This document shows positions 24,958-33,097 of a DNA stretch of 64,000 nt, in pieces (the first letter of the stretch is position 1; every line of letters starts with the position of its first letter). The notes under the pieces were generated by a model. That model was not told the DNA's origin, searched no databases, and saw only the letters and a list, made by a program, of their open reading frames with translations. Source of the DNA: Streptomyces himalayensis subsp. himalayensis (GTDB taxonomy: Bacteria > Actinomycetota > Actinomycetes > Streptomycetales > Streptomycetaceae); NCBI RefSeq assembly GCF_013778455.1, contig NZ_JACEHE010000006.1:1-64000 (forward strand), given 5' to 3'. Both the position numbers and the translations under genes were made by a program.

Positions 24958-26467
24958 CGGAGGACTGTTGTCCGGCGCGAGGCCCGTCTTGGTCCGCACT
25001 CTCGCCGCTATCGGATCCGTATGCCCCGTAGAGCCCAGCCGCACGAAGCCGCTGCTTAAACACAACCCGGGCTTTGCTCTGCACCTGCCGGATGCGCTCT
25101 CGGGTCACCCCGAACTCCCGCCCCAGGTCGTCCAGAGTGGAAGGGTCGTCCCCGTCCAGGCCGAGGCGCCGTACGAGAACGCGGGCGTCGCGCTCGGAGA
25201 ACGTGTCGACGACCGCCATGACGTCTTCCATCACAAGCGCCCACAGCACGCCGTGGTCCACGGACGGCTGGCCATGCGCCTCGCCGACCAAGTCACCAAG
25301 GGTGGCGCCGTCGCTGATGACACGGTCCAGCGAGTCGGTGCGCCGGCTCAGCCGCCGGGCCTCATGCACCTTCTCCACACTCATGTCGCAGAACACCGCC
25401 ACGTCGACAGCCCCCACAGACCGCCCCTGCGAGGCCAGGGTTCGCTCGGCGGCAGCAACCTTGCGGATCTGCTCGTGCATATGGACCGGAATCCGGATGA
25501 GCGCACCCTCGTCCGCGATGGCCCGGGTGATCGACTGCCGAACCCACCAGGTCGCGTACGTCGAGAACTTGAAGCCTTTGGTCGGATCGAACTTCCGGGC
25601 GGCCCTCATCAACCCCAGCACGCCGTTCTGGAACAGATCGTCGTAGTCCAGCCCCTGGTCCAGGTACCGAGGCACCAGTTTGTGCACGAGCCGCTGGTTG
25701 TGCAGGACCAGGCAGTCTCGAGCCCGCACCCGGATATCGCCGTACGGCAGGGACCTCAGCTCTTCTGTGTCGGGTTCCTGAGCGGCACGGTCCGCCCCAC
25801 CCCTCAACAGCACGGCGAGGCCGACCTCGTCCTCGGCCTTCAGCAGGTAGCTTTCAGGCCGTCGCCGGATGCGGTCTTGCGCCAAGACGGCCATTGCGGC
25901 GGCCACGGCAGCGGTGAGATCTCCAGCTTCCGTCCCCACCGCCTGAGTCGGCGCTCCCATCTCCACCGCTTGAGCCGACGCTTCAGTCTCCAGCACCCGA
26001 GTCGGCACAGAGGGCGAATTGATCCCCGCTTCCCCACCATCGACCGCCGCGGCGACGACATCGCGCACCACGGCCGTCGCCCGAAGCTCCTCGGCTTCAC
26101 CAGCGCCGAGCCCGGCCAGTCGAGCAACACCGTCCACAGCCCGAGACGTCACGAGCCCATCAGCATCGACGTACCGACGGAGCAGGTCGCAGGCGATTTC
26201 CACGCGGGGACGTACAACCTTCTCCACTGCAGAGATGTCTGCCTTTGCGTGCACATCCTCGCCCTGGACGGGCAGCTTCATGGCAGCAAGCGCCTGCCGC
26301 AGTCGGGCCTGTTCCGCATCGTCCAGACCGAGGGCCCTGGCCCGGCCAAGGAAGACCGGCTCTGGAACGACCCCGTGCACGGCCGCCCGCTGGAACTCGC
26401 CGTACATCTCCGCCAGCGCAGCTCTCAGCCCGCCCGCTTCTGGTCCATCTTCGGGCCGACGCTTCAT
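24941..26467 (-). CDS. Primary-type sigma-70 factor, truncated by an IS from a larger fusion
   Basis: 508 residues, of which the last three codons and the stop belong to the IS end. Residues of about 1-210 are a non-sigma helical/linker extension. Region 1.2 is near 210-235. Regions 2.1-2.4 are near 255-345 and close to HrdB/RpoD (LDYDDLFQNGVLGLMRAARKF; KGFKFSTYATWWVRQSITRA; IRIPVHMHEQI). Region 3 follows, and region 4.2 at about 425-480 holds the HTH TLDDLGREFGVTRERIRQVQSKA. All core-binding and promoter-binding parts are intact, so it could direct RNA polymerase, or compete for it. It is the first gene of the left defence arm, divergent from the kinase-helicase. A group 1/2-like sigma inside a phage-defence operon is not something I know from described systems. 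Confidence 0.85.
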   Translation of the reverse strand: MKRRPEDGPEAGGLRAALAEMYGEFQRAAVHGVVPEPVFLGRARALGLDDAEQARLRQALAAMKLPVQGEDVHAKADISAVEKVVRPRVEIACDLLRRYVDADGLVTSRAVDGVARLAGLGAGEAEELRATAVVRDVVAAAVDGGEAGINSPSVPTRVLETEASAQAVEMGAPTQAVGTEAGDLTAAVAAAMAVLAQDRIRRRPESYLLKAEDEVGLAVLLRGGADRAAQEPDTEELRSLPYGDIRVRARDCLVLHNQRLVHKLVPRYLDQGLDYDDLFQNGVLGLMRAARKFDPTKGFKFSTYATWWVRQSITRAIADEGALIRIPVHMHEQIRKVAAAERTLASQGRSVGAVDVAVFCDMSVEKVHEARRLSRRTDSLDRVISDGATLGDLVGEAHGQPSVDHGVLWALVMEDVMAVVDTFSERDARVLVRRLGLDGDDPSTLDDLGREFGVTRERIRQVQSKARVVFKQRLRAAGLYGAYGSDSGESADQDGPRAGQQSSVATCP

Positions 26468-26563
26468 GTGCCCCCAACTCCCCCCTCACGAGCCCCCGAC
26501 TGCGCCCGGTCCTGGCCTCCCCTGCCACCAAGCACCAAGGACTCGAATCCCCAACTAGCAGTC

Positions 26564-26593
26564 ACATTACGACAGATGCGTTGACGACGTCAA
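26564..26593 (-). promoter_or_regulatory. Predicted promoter of the left arm
   Basis: On the minus strand TTGACG (26593-26588) and TAATGT (26569-26564) are separated by 18 nt, a good match to vegetative -35/-10 boxes. It lies about 97 bp before the sigma-factor ATG. The -35 box is part of an inverted repeat TTGAC-GAC-GTCAA at 26581-26593. Confidence 0.6.
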
Positions 26594-26605
26594 CACATCA
26601 AACGA

Positions 26606-26635
26606 TTGACGAGATTTGCGGCTTGCGTGTACGGT
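26606..26635 (+). promoter_or_regulatory. Predicted promoter of the right arm
   Basis: TTGACG (26606-26611), an 18-nt spacer and TACGGT (26630-26635) fit a vegetative promoter for the kinase-helicase operon, with about 125 nt of leader. The -35 box is only 12 bp from that of the left-arm promoter, so both arms could be controlled by one bound regulator. Confidence 0.6.
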
Positions 26636-26768
26636 GACGACCACAGTGTCGCCTGGCTCCACAGTGAATGACCCAGGCGGCGGGGGGTACTTGGGGTGGG
26701 AAACATGTTGTGCGCATGCCGGACGCATGTCTTTTCCCGAACCGCGAGGGAACGACTGAGGGGCGGCA

Positions 26769-29700
26769 GTGAGCCAGGGTTTGATGGGCGGCAGGTTCCG
26801 GATCACGCGGGTCATCGACACGGGGAACATGGGGGAGGTACACAGGGCTGAGGATCTTCAGGCCCCTGAGGACGCTCCTGAGCGGACCGTCGCCGTGAAA
26901 CTGATCCTGCGTCGCCGCTCGGGCGCCCAGATCGACACCGGGTCGGATTCAAAGGCAGTGCAGCGCTTCGCCCGCGAGGTACGCATCATGCGGCGCCTCG
27001 ATCATCCGAATCTCACCCGTCTCATCGACGGCGGGGTGGATGAGACGCAGGGCGGTCTGCCTTATCTGGCCATGGAGTTGCTCGATGGCGAGACGCTGCG
27101 CGACCTGGTCGAGGAGGAGCGGCAGCTTCCGGTGTCCTGGGCCGCCGCCATCGCCACTCAGATCGCCGACGGACTCACCGCCGCGCACTCCGCCGGCATC
27201 GTGCACCGCGATTTGAAGCCGGCCAACGTCATGCTGACTCGGGGCGGCATGGTCAAGGTCCTCGACTTCGGTATGGGCCGCATCGTCGACGACCCGGACG
27301 AGGCCCGGCTCACCAGTACGGGCGTCACCGTCGGCACCGCCCGCTATATGGCGCCCGAGCAGTTCGAGGCAAAACAAGTCACCCAGGCCGCCGACCTGTA
27401 CGCCCTGGGTTGCGTTCTGTACGAGATGCTGGTCGGTGTCCCGCCGTTCACAAGTGAGTCGCCGTACGAGCTCGCCGTCAAGCACGTTGGCGACACGCCA
27501 ACCCCTGTTCGCCTGATTCGCAGCGACGTCCCCAGCGAGCTCGCGCGTCTCGTCGAGCGGCTCCTCGCCAAGGACCCTTCGGCCCGTCCCGCGGATGCCG
27601 TTGCCGTCCGCGAGGCACTGCTTCCTCTGGTCGGCCAGGACGGAGATGCCCCGCGACTGCCGCACTGGAGTGCACTCGACCCGACGCGACTGTTCCGCGA
27701 GACCGGGAGCACCCCTGCACTCGCCGGACCCGCGGCCGACAAAGATCCGGCGCCCGTAACCGCCTCCGGCACCGGCATGGACGTCTTCGGTGTCCACCGC
27801 GCGCTGATCAAGGACTACCGCTCCTTCACCGAGGGCGGCACCGTCATCCGCGACGACCGCATCGCCGCATTTGTCGAGGACGACCTGAACGCGAAGTCCC
27901 AGTGGCCAGACCCGTGGCTGTCGCTCAACCCGTTCTTCGCGAGCGGCGGTACGGTCGTTGAGCTGGCCGGTCAGGGCATGCTGCACGAGGAGTGCGCCCG
28001 AATCTTCCAGGCGAAGAAGACCGAGCGCGGCACCGTCTGTGACGGCCGCCCGCTCACGCTCCACCAGCACCAGCGCGAGGCCATCGACGCGGCCGAGTCA
28101 GGGGCGTCGTACGTCCTGACCACCGGTACCGGCTCGGGTAAGTCGCTCTCCTACATCGTCCCGATAGTGAACAAGGTGCTTCACGAGCGGGACGCCGAGG
28201 GCCCAAAGGCTCAGAAGCGTGTGCGCGCGATCATCGTGTATCCGATGAACGCGCTCGCGAACAGCCAGCTCAAGGAGTTGGAGAAGTATCTCCGCGATGG
28301 CTACGGCGAGGGGCGCGAGCCGGTCACGTTCGCCCGCTACACCGGTCAGGAGGACGACGAGCGACGCAAGGAGATCCGGGACAACCCGCCGGACATCCTG
28401 CTGACCAACTACGTGATGCTGGAGCTGATGCTGACGCGGCCCGCCGACCGTGCCAGCCTCATCAAGATGGCCAAGGGCCTCGAGTTCCTGGTCTTCGACG
28501 AACTGCACACGTATCGCGGCCGTCAGGGCGCGGACGTGGCCCTGCTGATCCGGCGCGTGCGCGAGGCGTGCCAGGCGCAGGATCTCCAGTGCATCGGCAC
28601 GTCGGCGACGATGTCGACGGAGGGCACGGTCGACGACCAGAAGGAAGTGGTCGCCGACGTGGCGAGCACCCTCTTCGGTACGAAGGTCCGGCCCGAGCAC
28701 GTCATCGGCGAGACCCTGGTGCGCGCGACCGACGACGCGCCCGCAACCGTTCGGGCCGAGAGGCTCACCGCCCCCGCCGCCCCGCGCGCGTATGCGGACC
28801 TCGTGCGGGACCCTCTGGCCCGCTGGATCGAGACCCGCTTCGGCCTGGCCACGGACGAGGCCACGGGGCGCCTGGTGCGTCAGCAGCCCGCCAGGATCGA
28901 GGATGCTGCGCAGGAGCTCGCCGAGAATTCCGGCGTCAGCGAGGAGGACTGTGCCGCCGCGATCCGCGCCACTCTGGAGGCGGGTTCGCAGGCGAAGCAT
29001 CCGGTGACGGAGCGGCCGCTGTTCGCGTTCCGGCTGCACCAGTTCCTCTCCAAGGGCGACACCGTGTACGTCACCCTGGAGCACAAACTCTCCCGTCACC
29101 TCACCCGCTCCTACCAGCTCCAACAGCCGGACAGCGGCGGCAAGCTGCTGATGCCCCTCGCCTTCTGCCGAGAGTGCGGTCAGGAATACCTGACGGTGTG
29201 GCGGAACGAGAAGGACGGGGAGGTCCGGTACGAGGCGCGCCGTGACACCTCCGCGACCGGCGGGCGCCAGGGCGACGGCTATCTGTACGTCGACCACGAC
29301 CGGCCGTGGCCGGCCAACGCCCAGTACGCCGTGGACGATCGCCGCCTGCCCGAGTCCTGGCTGGAGCTGGACGACAAGGGCCAGGAGGTCGTGAAGAAGT
29401 CGTACCGCGACCGGGTCCCGCACGCTGTCACCGTCGATCCGTTCGGCTACGAGGGCCGGGGCGAGCTGCAGGCCGCGTTCATCCCGTCGCCCTTCCTGTT
29501 CTGCCTGCACTGCGGCGTGGCGTACGAGCAGACGCGCGGGAAGGACTTCGCGAAGCTGGCGACGCTCGGCCAGGAGGGCCGTTCCTCGGCCACCTCGCTG
29601 ATCTCGGCGTCGGTGGTCCGGTCGCTGAAGTCGGTGCCCGAGGAAGCCCTGGACAAGGAGGCGCGCAAACTCCTCACCTTCGTCGACAACCGGCAGGACG

Positions 29701-32700
29701 CCTCGCTGCAGGCGGGCCACTTCAACGACTTCGTGCAGATCACGCAGTTGCGGGGCGCGCTGTACCGGGCGGCTCTGGACGCGGGCGAGGACGGCATCCA
29801 CCACGAGGAGCTGGCGTCCGCGGTGACCAATGCCCTCGCCCTCGACCCGGCCGACTACACCGGCGAAGGTGACCTGCCGCCGTCCCTCGCCCGCAACGCC
29901 GCCAAGACTCTCCGCGACGTGATCGCCTTCCGGCTCTATCTGGACCTGGAGCGCGGCTGGCGTATCACCATGCCGAACCTGGAGCAGACCGGCCTCCTGG
30001 AGATCGACTACGAGGACCTGCCCTGGGTGGCGGCCAAGCAGGACCGGTGGGAAGGCACACATCAGGCTCTGCGCGACGCCGATCCGGCTCTGCGCGCGGA
30101 GATCATGAAGGTGCTGCTGAACGAGATGCGCCGTTCCCTCGCCATCGATGTGTCGTACTTCCGTGACGACTTCGACTCGCTTCAGCGCGCGAGTGAGGAA
30201 CGTCTGGTGGACCCGTGGGTGCTGTCCGCGGCGGACAAGCCGAAGGTCGGGACCGCCTACCCGCACCCGTCCCGTCCTGGCATGGACCGTTCGGGCCTGT
30301 TCCTTTCGGCGCGGGGCAAGTTCGGCAAATACCTGGTTCGCGCGGACCGGTCCTTCAAGGAGCTCGACACCGGCGATCTCCAGCTCGTCATCGAGGAGTT
30401 GCTGAAGGTCCTGGCCAAGGCAGGCCTGGTCAAGGAGGTTTCCGAGGCTCCGCAGCGCGCGGGCCGCTATCGCAGGCCCGCCGCCCCTGCCGCGATCGGC
30501 TACCGGGTGGCGGCGCAGTCGCTCATCTGGCGTGCGGGCAAGGGCGAGACGGGTACGCACGACCCGCTGACGCGCACCTACCAAAGCGGTGACGGCCCGC
30601 GCGTCAACACCTTCTTCCGGGACCTGTACAAGGACGCGGCGGCCGCGCTGTCCGGCCTGTTCGCTCGCGAGCACACGGCACAGGTCGCCCCGGAGGAGCG
30701 GGAGAAGCGCGAAGAGGCGTTCCGCAAGGCCGAGCTGAAGCTGCTGTACTGCTCGCCGACGATGGAGCTGGGCGTCGACATCTCCTCGCTGAACGCGGTG
30801 ATGATGCGCAACGTCCCGCCGACGCCCGCGAACTACGCTCAGCGTTCGGGCCGCGCGGGACGCAGCGGCCAGCCCGCCCTCGTCACCACCTACTGCGCGA
30901 CCGGTAACAGCCACGACCAGTACTACTTCCGACGCTCGGAGCGGATGGTGGCCGGTGCCGTCGCCCCGCCGCGCCTGGACCTCGCCAACGAGGACCTGGT
31001 CCTCTCCCACCTCCAGGGCATATGGATCGCGGAAGCCGGCCTGAAGCTGGGCCGCGCGATACCAGAGGTGCTCGACGTGTCACACCCAGACACCGGCGAC
31101 CGCCCGGAGCCCGCGCTGGAGCTGCAGCCCGAGATCCTCGCCGCGTCCCTCGACAAGGACGCCCAGCGGCACACTGTCGACGCCGCCCTGCGCGTCCTCG
31201 GGCCGTTGCTGCCGGACTTCGCGGACACCACGTGGTGGTACGACGACTGGATCCAGGACCGGGTGCGGACGGTGCCCGAGCGGTTCAACCTGGCCTTCGA
31301 GCGCTGGCGGGACCTGTACCGTGCGGCGCTCAACGACCAGTACATCCAGAACAAGCGCCGCCTCGACTACACCCTGACCGAGGGCGACCGCAACCGTGCC
31401 AACGCCCGCCGCCGCGAGGCCGAGACACAGCTGAACCTGCTGATGAACGAGAGCGTCGACAGCAAGTCGGTCCTCTCCGACTTCAACCCCTACCGCTACC
31501 TGGCTTCGGAGGGCTTCCTTCCCGGCTACAGCTTCCCGCGCCTGCCGCTCGCCGCGTACATCCCGACCGTCGGTCGCCGCCGCAGCGAGGGCGACTATCT
31601 CCAGCGGCCCCGCTTCCTCGCGATCCGCGAGTTCGGCCCCGGCGCGCTGATCTACCACGAGGGCGCCCGCTACCAGGTGACGCGGATTCAGCTCCCGCCG
31701 GACTCCTCGGGCGACCTGGCCACCAGCGAGGCCCGCCGTTGTGCCCAGTGCGGCTACCACCACGACCCGGACCAGCGCGCCGACCGCTGCGAGATGTGCG
31801 ACGAACCGCTGGGCTCAGCGACGTACGGCCTGCTGCACCTGCACACCGTGTACACGACGCGCCGTGAGCGGATCTCCTCCGATGAGGAGGAGCGCCGCCG
31901 CGCCGGGTTCAGGCTGGAGACCTCGTACCGCTTCCATGACCACGGCGCCCGCAAGGGCCGCCTGAACGCGTCCGTCTCCGAAGCCTCAGGTGCGCCCCTC
32001 GCCGAGCTGGCATACGGCGACTCGGCCACGGTCCGCATCACCAACACCGGCCGGGTGCGCGCCAAGAGCGACGAGCCGCCGGGCTACTGGCTGGACCTGG
32101 CCGACGGCCGCTGGATGAACGACCGCGACGCCGCCGAGGCGTCCGGCGACTCCAGCGAGCTGCCCAAGATCGACGCCGACGGCAATGAGCGCCGCCGCAA
32201 GAAGCGCGTCATCCCGTTCGTGGAGGACCGCCGCAACATCCTCGTCGTCACGCTCGACGAGCCGCTGCCCGAGCCGATCGCGCTGTCGCTGATGTACGCG
32301 CTGGAGCGGGGCATCGAGGCCGCGTTCGAGCTGGAGGACGTGGAGCTGTCCGGCGAACTGCTCCCGCCGAACGACGGTCCCCGTAACCGCATCCTGTTCA
32401 TGGAAGCCGCCGAGGGCGGCGCGGGTGTGCTGCGCCGCCTCCAGGCGGAGCCGGACGCACTGGCGAAGGCCGCCCAGCAGGCGCTGGCCATCTGCCACTT
32501 CGGCCCCGGCGAGGACCAGGGCGGCGAGGAGCACCGCCCCGGCCGGGCCTGCGCGCTGGGCTGCTACGAGTGCCTGCTGACGTACGGCAACCAGCTCAAC
32601 CACGCGCTCATCAACCGGCACTCGGTGCGCGAGCTGCTGGTGCGGCTCGCGTCGGCGACGGCGAAGCGCGATCCGCGCGGGGAGTCGCGTACGGAGCAGT

Positions 32701-33065
32701 TCAAGCGGCTCCTCGACCAGACACCCGAGACCCCCACTGCTGTCGAGGCCTCGGTCGGCGAAATCATCGCCCAGGACAACCTCCTCACCTGGCTGAAGGC
32801 GCGTGGCCTCCGGCTCCCCGACGAGGGCGAGACGCTGATCACCGAGGCCAACGTCCTGGCGGACTACGTGTACCGGCTGCCCGGGGTGAACGTCGCTGTG
32901 TTCGTCGATCTGCCGGACACCGAGCTGACGACCCTGCGCGACGAGGAGGCTGAGGAACGGCTCCTCGACGCCCGCTGGGACGTCGTCCGCTTCCCGCACG
33001 ACGCCGACTGGGACGAGATCGTCGCTCCCCACACCCGCTACTTCGGCACGGCTTCCGCCAGCTGA
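26769..33065 (+). CDS. Ser/Thr kinase - SF2 helicase - DUF1998 fusion
   Basis: 2098 residues. Residues of about 9-290 are a complete Hanks-type kinase: glycine loop DTGNMGEV, VAVK, catalytic HRDLKPANV (about 145), DFG (about 165), MAPEQ. After a linker comes an SF2 helicase with motif I TGTGSGKSLSY (about 452), motif II FDELHTYRGRQGAD (about 576), SATM, and motif VI QRSGRAGRSGQPA (about 1358). A zinc ribbon CAQCGYHH...CEMC is near 1658, and a DUF1998-type Cys cluster CALGCYECLLTYGNQLNH near 1928. The last about 70 residues (ADYVYRLPGVNVAVFVD; DARWDVVRFPHD) resemble a Vsr/DUF559 nuclease fold, without a certain catalytic set. The GTG at 26769 follows GAGGGG. It heads the right arm. Likely a DNA translocase controlled by, or controlling through, phosphorylation. 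Confidence 0.88.
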   Translation: MSQGLMGGRFRITRVIDTGNMGEVHRAEDLQAPEDAPERTVAVKLILRRRSGAQIDTGSDSKAVQRFAREVRIMRRLDHPNLTRLIDGGVDETQGGLPYLAMELLDGETLRDLVEEERQLPVSWAAAIATQIADGLTAAHSAGIVHRDLKPANVMLTRGGMVKVLDFGMGRIVDDPDEARLTSTGVTVGTARYMAPEQFEAKQVTQAADLYALGCVLYEMLVGVPPFTSESPYELAVKHVGDTPTPVRLIRSDVPSELARLVERLLAKDPSARPADAVAVREALLPLVGQDGDAPRLPHWSALDPTRLFRETGSTPALAGPAADKDPAPVTASGTGMDVFGVHRALIKDYRSFTEGGTVIRDDRIAAFVEDDLNAKSQWPDPWLSLNPFFASGGTVVELAGQGMLHEECARIFQAKKTERGTVCDGRPLTLHQHQREAIDAAESGASYVLTTGTGSGKSLSYIVPIVNKVLHERDAEGPKAQKRVRAIIVYPMNALANSQLKELEKYLRDGYGEGREPVTFARYTGQEDDERRKEIRDNPPDILLTNYVMLELMLTRPADRASLIKMAKGLEFLVFDELHTYRGRQGADVALLIRRVREACQAQDLQCIGTSATMSTEGTVDDQKEVVADVASTLFGTKVRPEHVIGETLVRATDDAPATVRAERLTAPAAPRAYADLVRDPLARWIETRFGLATDEATGRLVRQQPARIEDAAQELAENSGVSEEDCAAAIRATLEAGSQAKHPVTERPLFAFRLHQFLSKGDTVYVTLEHKLSRHLTRSYQLQQPDSGGKLLMPLAFCRECGQEYLTVWRNEKDGEVRYEARRDTSATGGRQGDGYLYVDHDRPWPANAQYAVDDRRLPESWLELDDKGQEVVKKSYRDRVPHAVTVDPFGYEGRGELQAAFIPSPFLFCLHCGVAYEQTRGKDFAKLATLGQEGRSSATSLISASVVRSLKSVPEEALDKEARKLLTFVDNRQDASLQAGHFNDFVQITQLRGALYRAALDAGEDGIHHEELASAVTNALALDPADYTGEGDLPPSLARNAAKTLRDVIAFRLYLDLERGWRITMPNLEQTGLLEIDYEDLPWVAAKQDRWEGTHQALRDADPALRAEIMKVLLNEMRRSLAIDVSYFRDDFDSLQRASEERLVDPWVLSAADKPKVGTAYPHPSRPGMDRSGLFLSARGKFGKYLVRADRSFKELDTGDLQLVIEELLKVLAKAGLVKEVSEAPQRAGRYRRPAAPAAIGYRVAAQSLIWRAGKGETGTHDPLTRTYQSGDGPRVNTFFRDLYKDAAAALSGLFAREHTAQVAPEEREKREEAFRKAELKLLYCSPTMELGVDISSLNAVMMRNVPPTPANYAQRSGRAGRSGQPALVTTYCATGNSHDQYYFRRSERMVAGAVAPPRLDLANEDLVLSHLQGIWIAEAGLKLGRAIPEVLDVSHPDTGDRPEPALELQPEILAASLDKDAQRHTVDAALRVLGPLLPDFADTTWWYDDWIQDRVRTVPERFNLAFERWRDLYRAALNDQYIQNKRRLDYTLTEGDRNRANARRREAETQLNLLMNESVDSKSVLSDFNPYRYLASEGFLPGYSFPRLPLAAYIPTVGRRRSEGDYLQRPRFLAIREFGPGALIYHEGARYQVTRIQLPPDSSGDLATSEARRCAQCGYHHDPDQRADRCEMCDEPLGSATYGLLHLHTVYTTRRERISSDEEERRRAGFRLETSYRFHDHGARKGRLNASVSEASGAPLAELAYGDSATVRITNTGRVRAKSDEPPGYWLDLADGRWMNDRDAAEASGDSSELPKIDADGNERRRKKRVIPFVEDRRNILVVTLDEPLPEPIALSLMYALERGIEAAFELEDVELSGELLPPNDGPRNRILFMEAAEGGAGVLRRLQAEPDALAKAAQQALAICHFGPGEDQGGEEHRPGRACALGCYECLLTYGNQLNHALINRHSVRELLVRLASATAKRDPRGESRTEQFKRLLDQTPETPTAVEASVGEIIAQDNLLTWLKARGLRLPDEGETLITEANVLADYVYRLPGVNVAVFVDLPDTELTTLRDEEAEERLLDARWDVVRFPHDADWDEIVAPHTRYFGTASAS

Positions 33066-33097
33066 CCGCTGCTCGTCACGAGGACTGACAAACAGAT

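Noticed and set aside
28098..31010. 970-codon minus-strand open frame opposite the kinase-helicase
   Set aside because: It is antisense to a gene with all kinase and helicase motifs, has no motif of its own, and is an expected by-product of strong GC3 bias.
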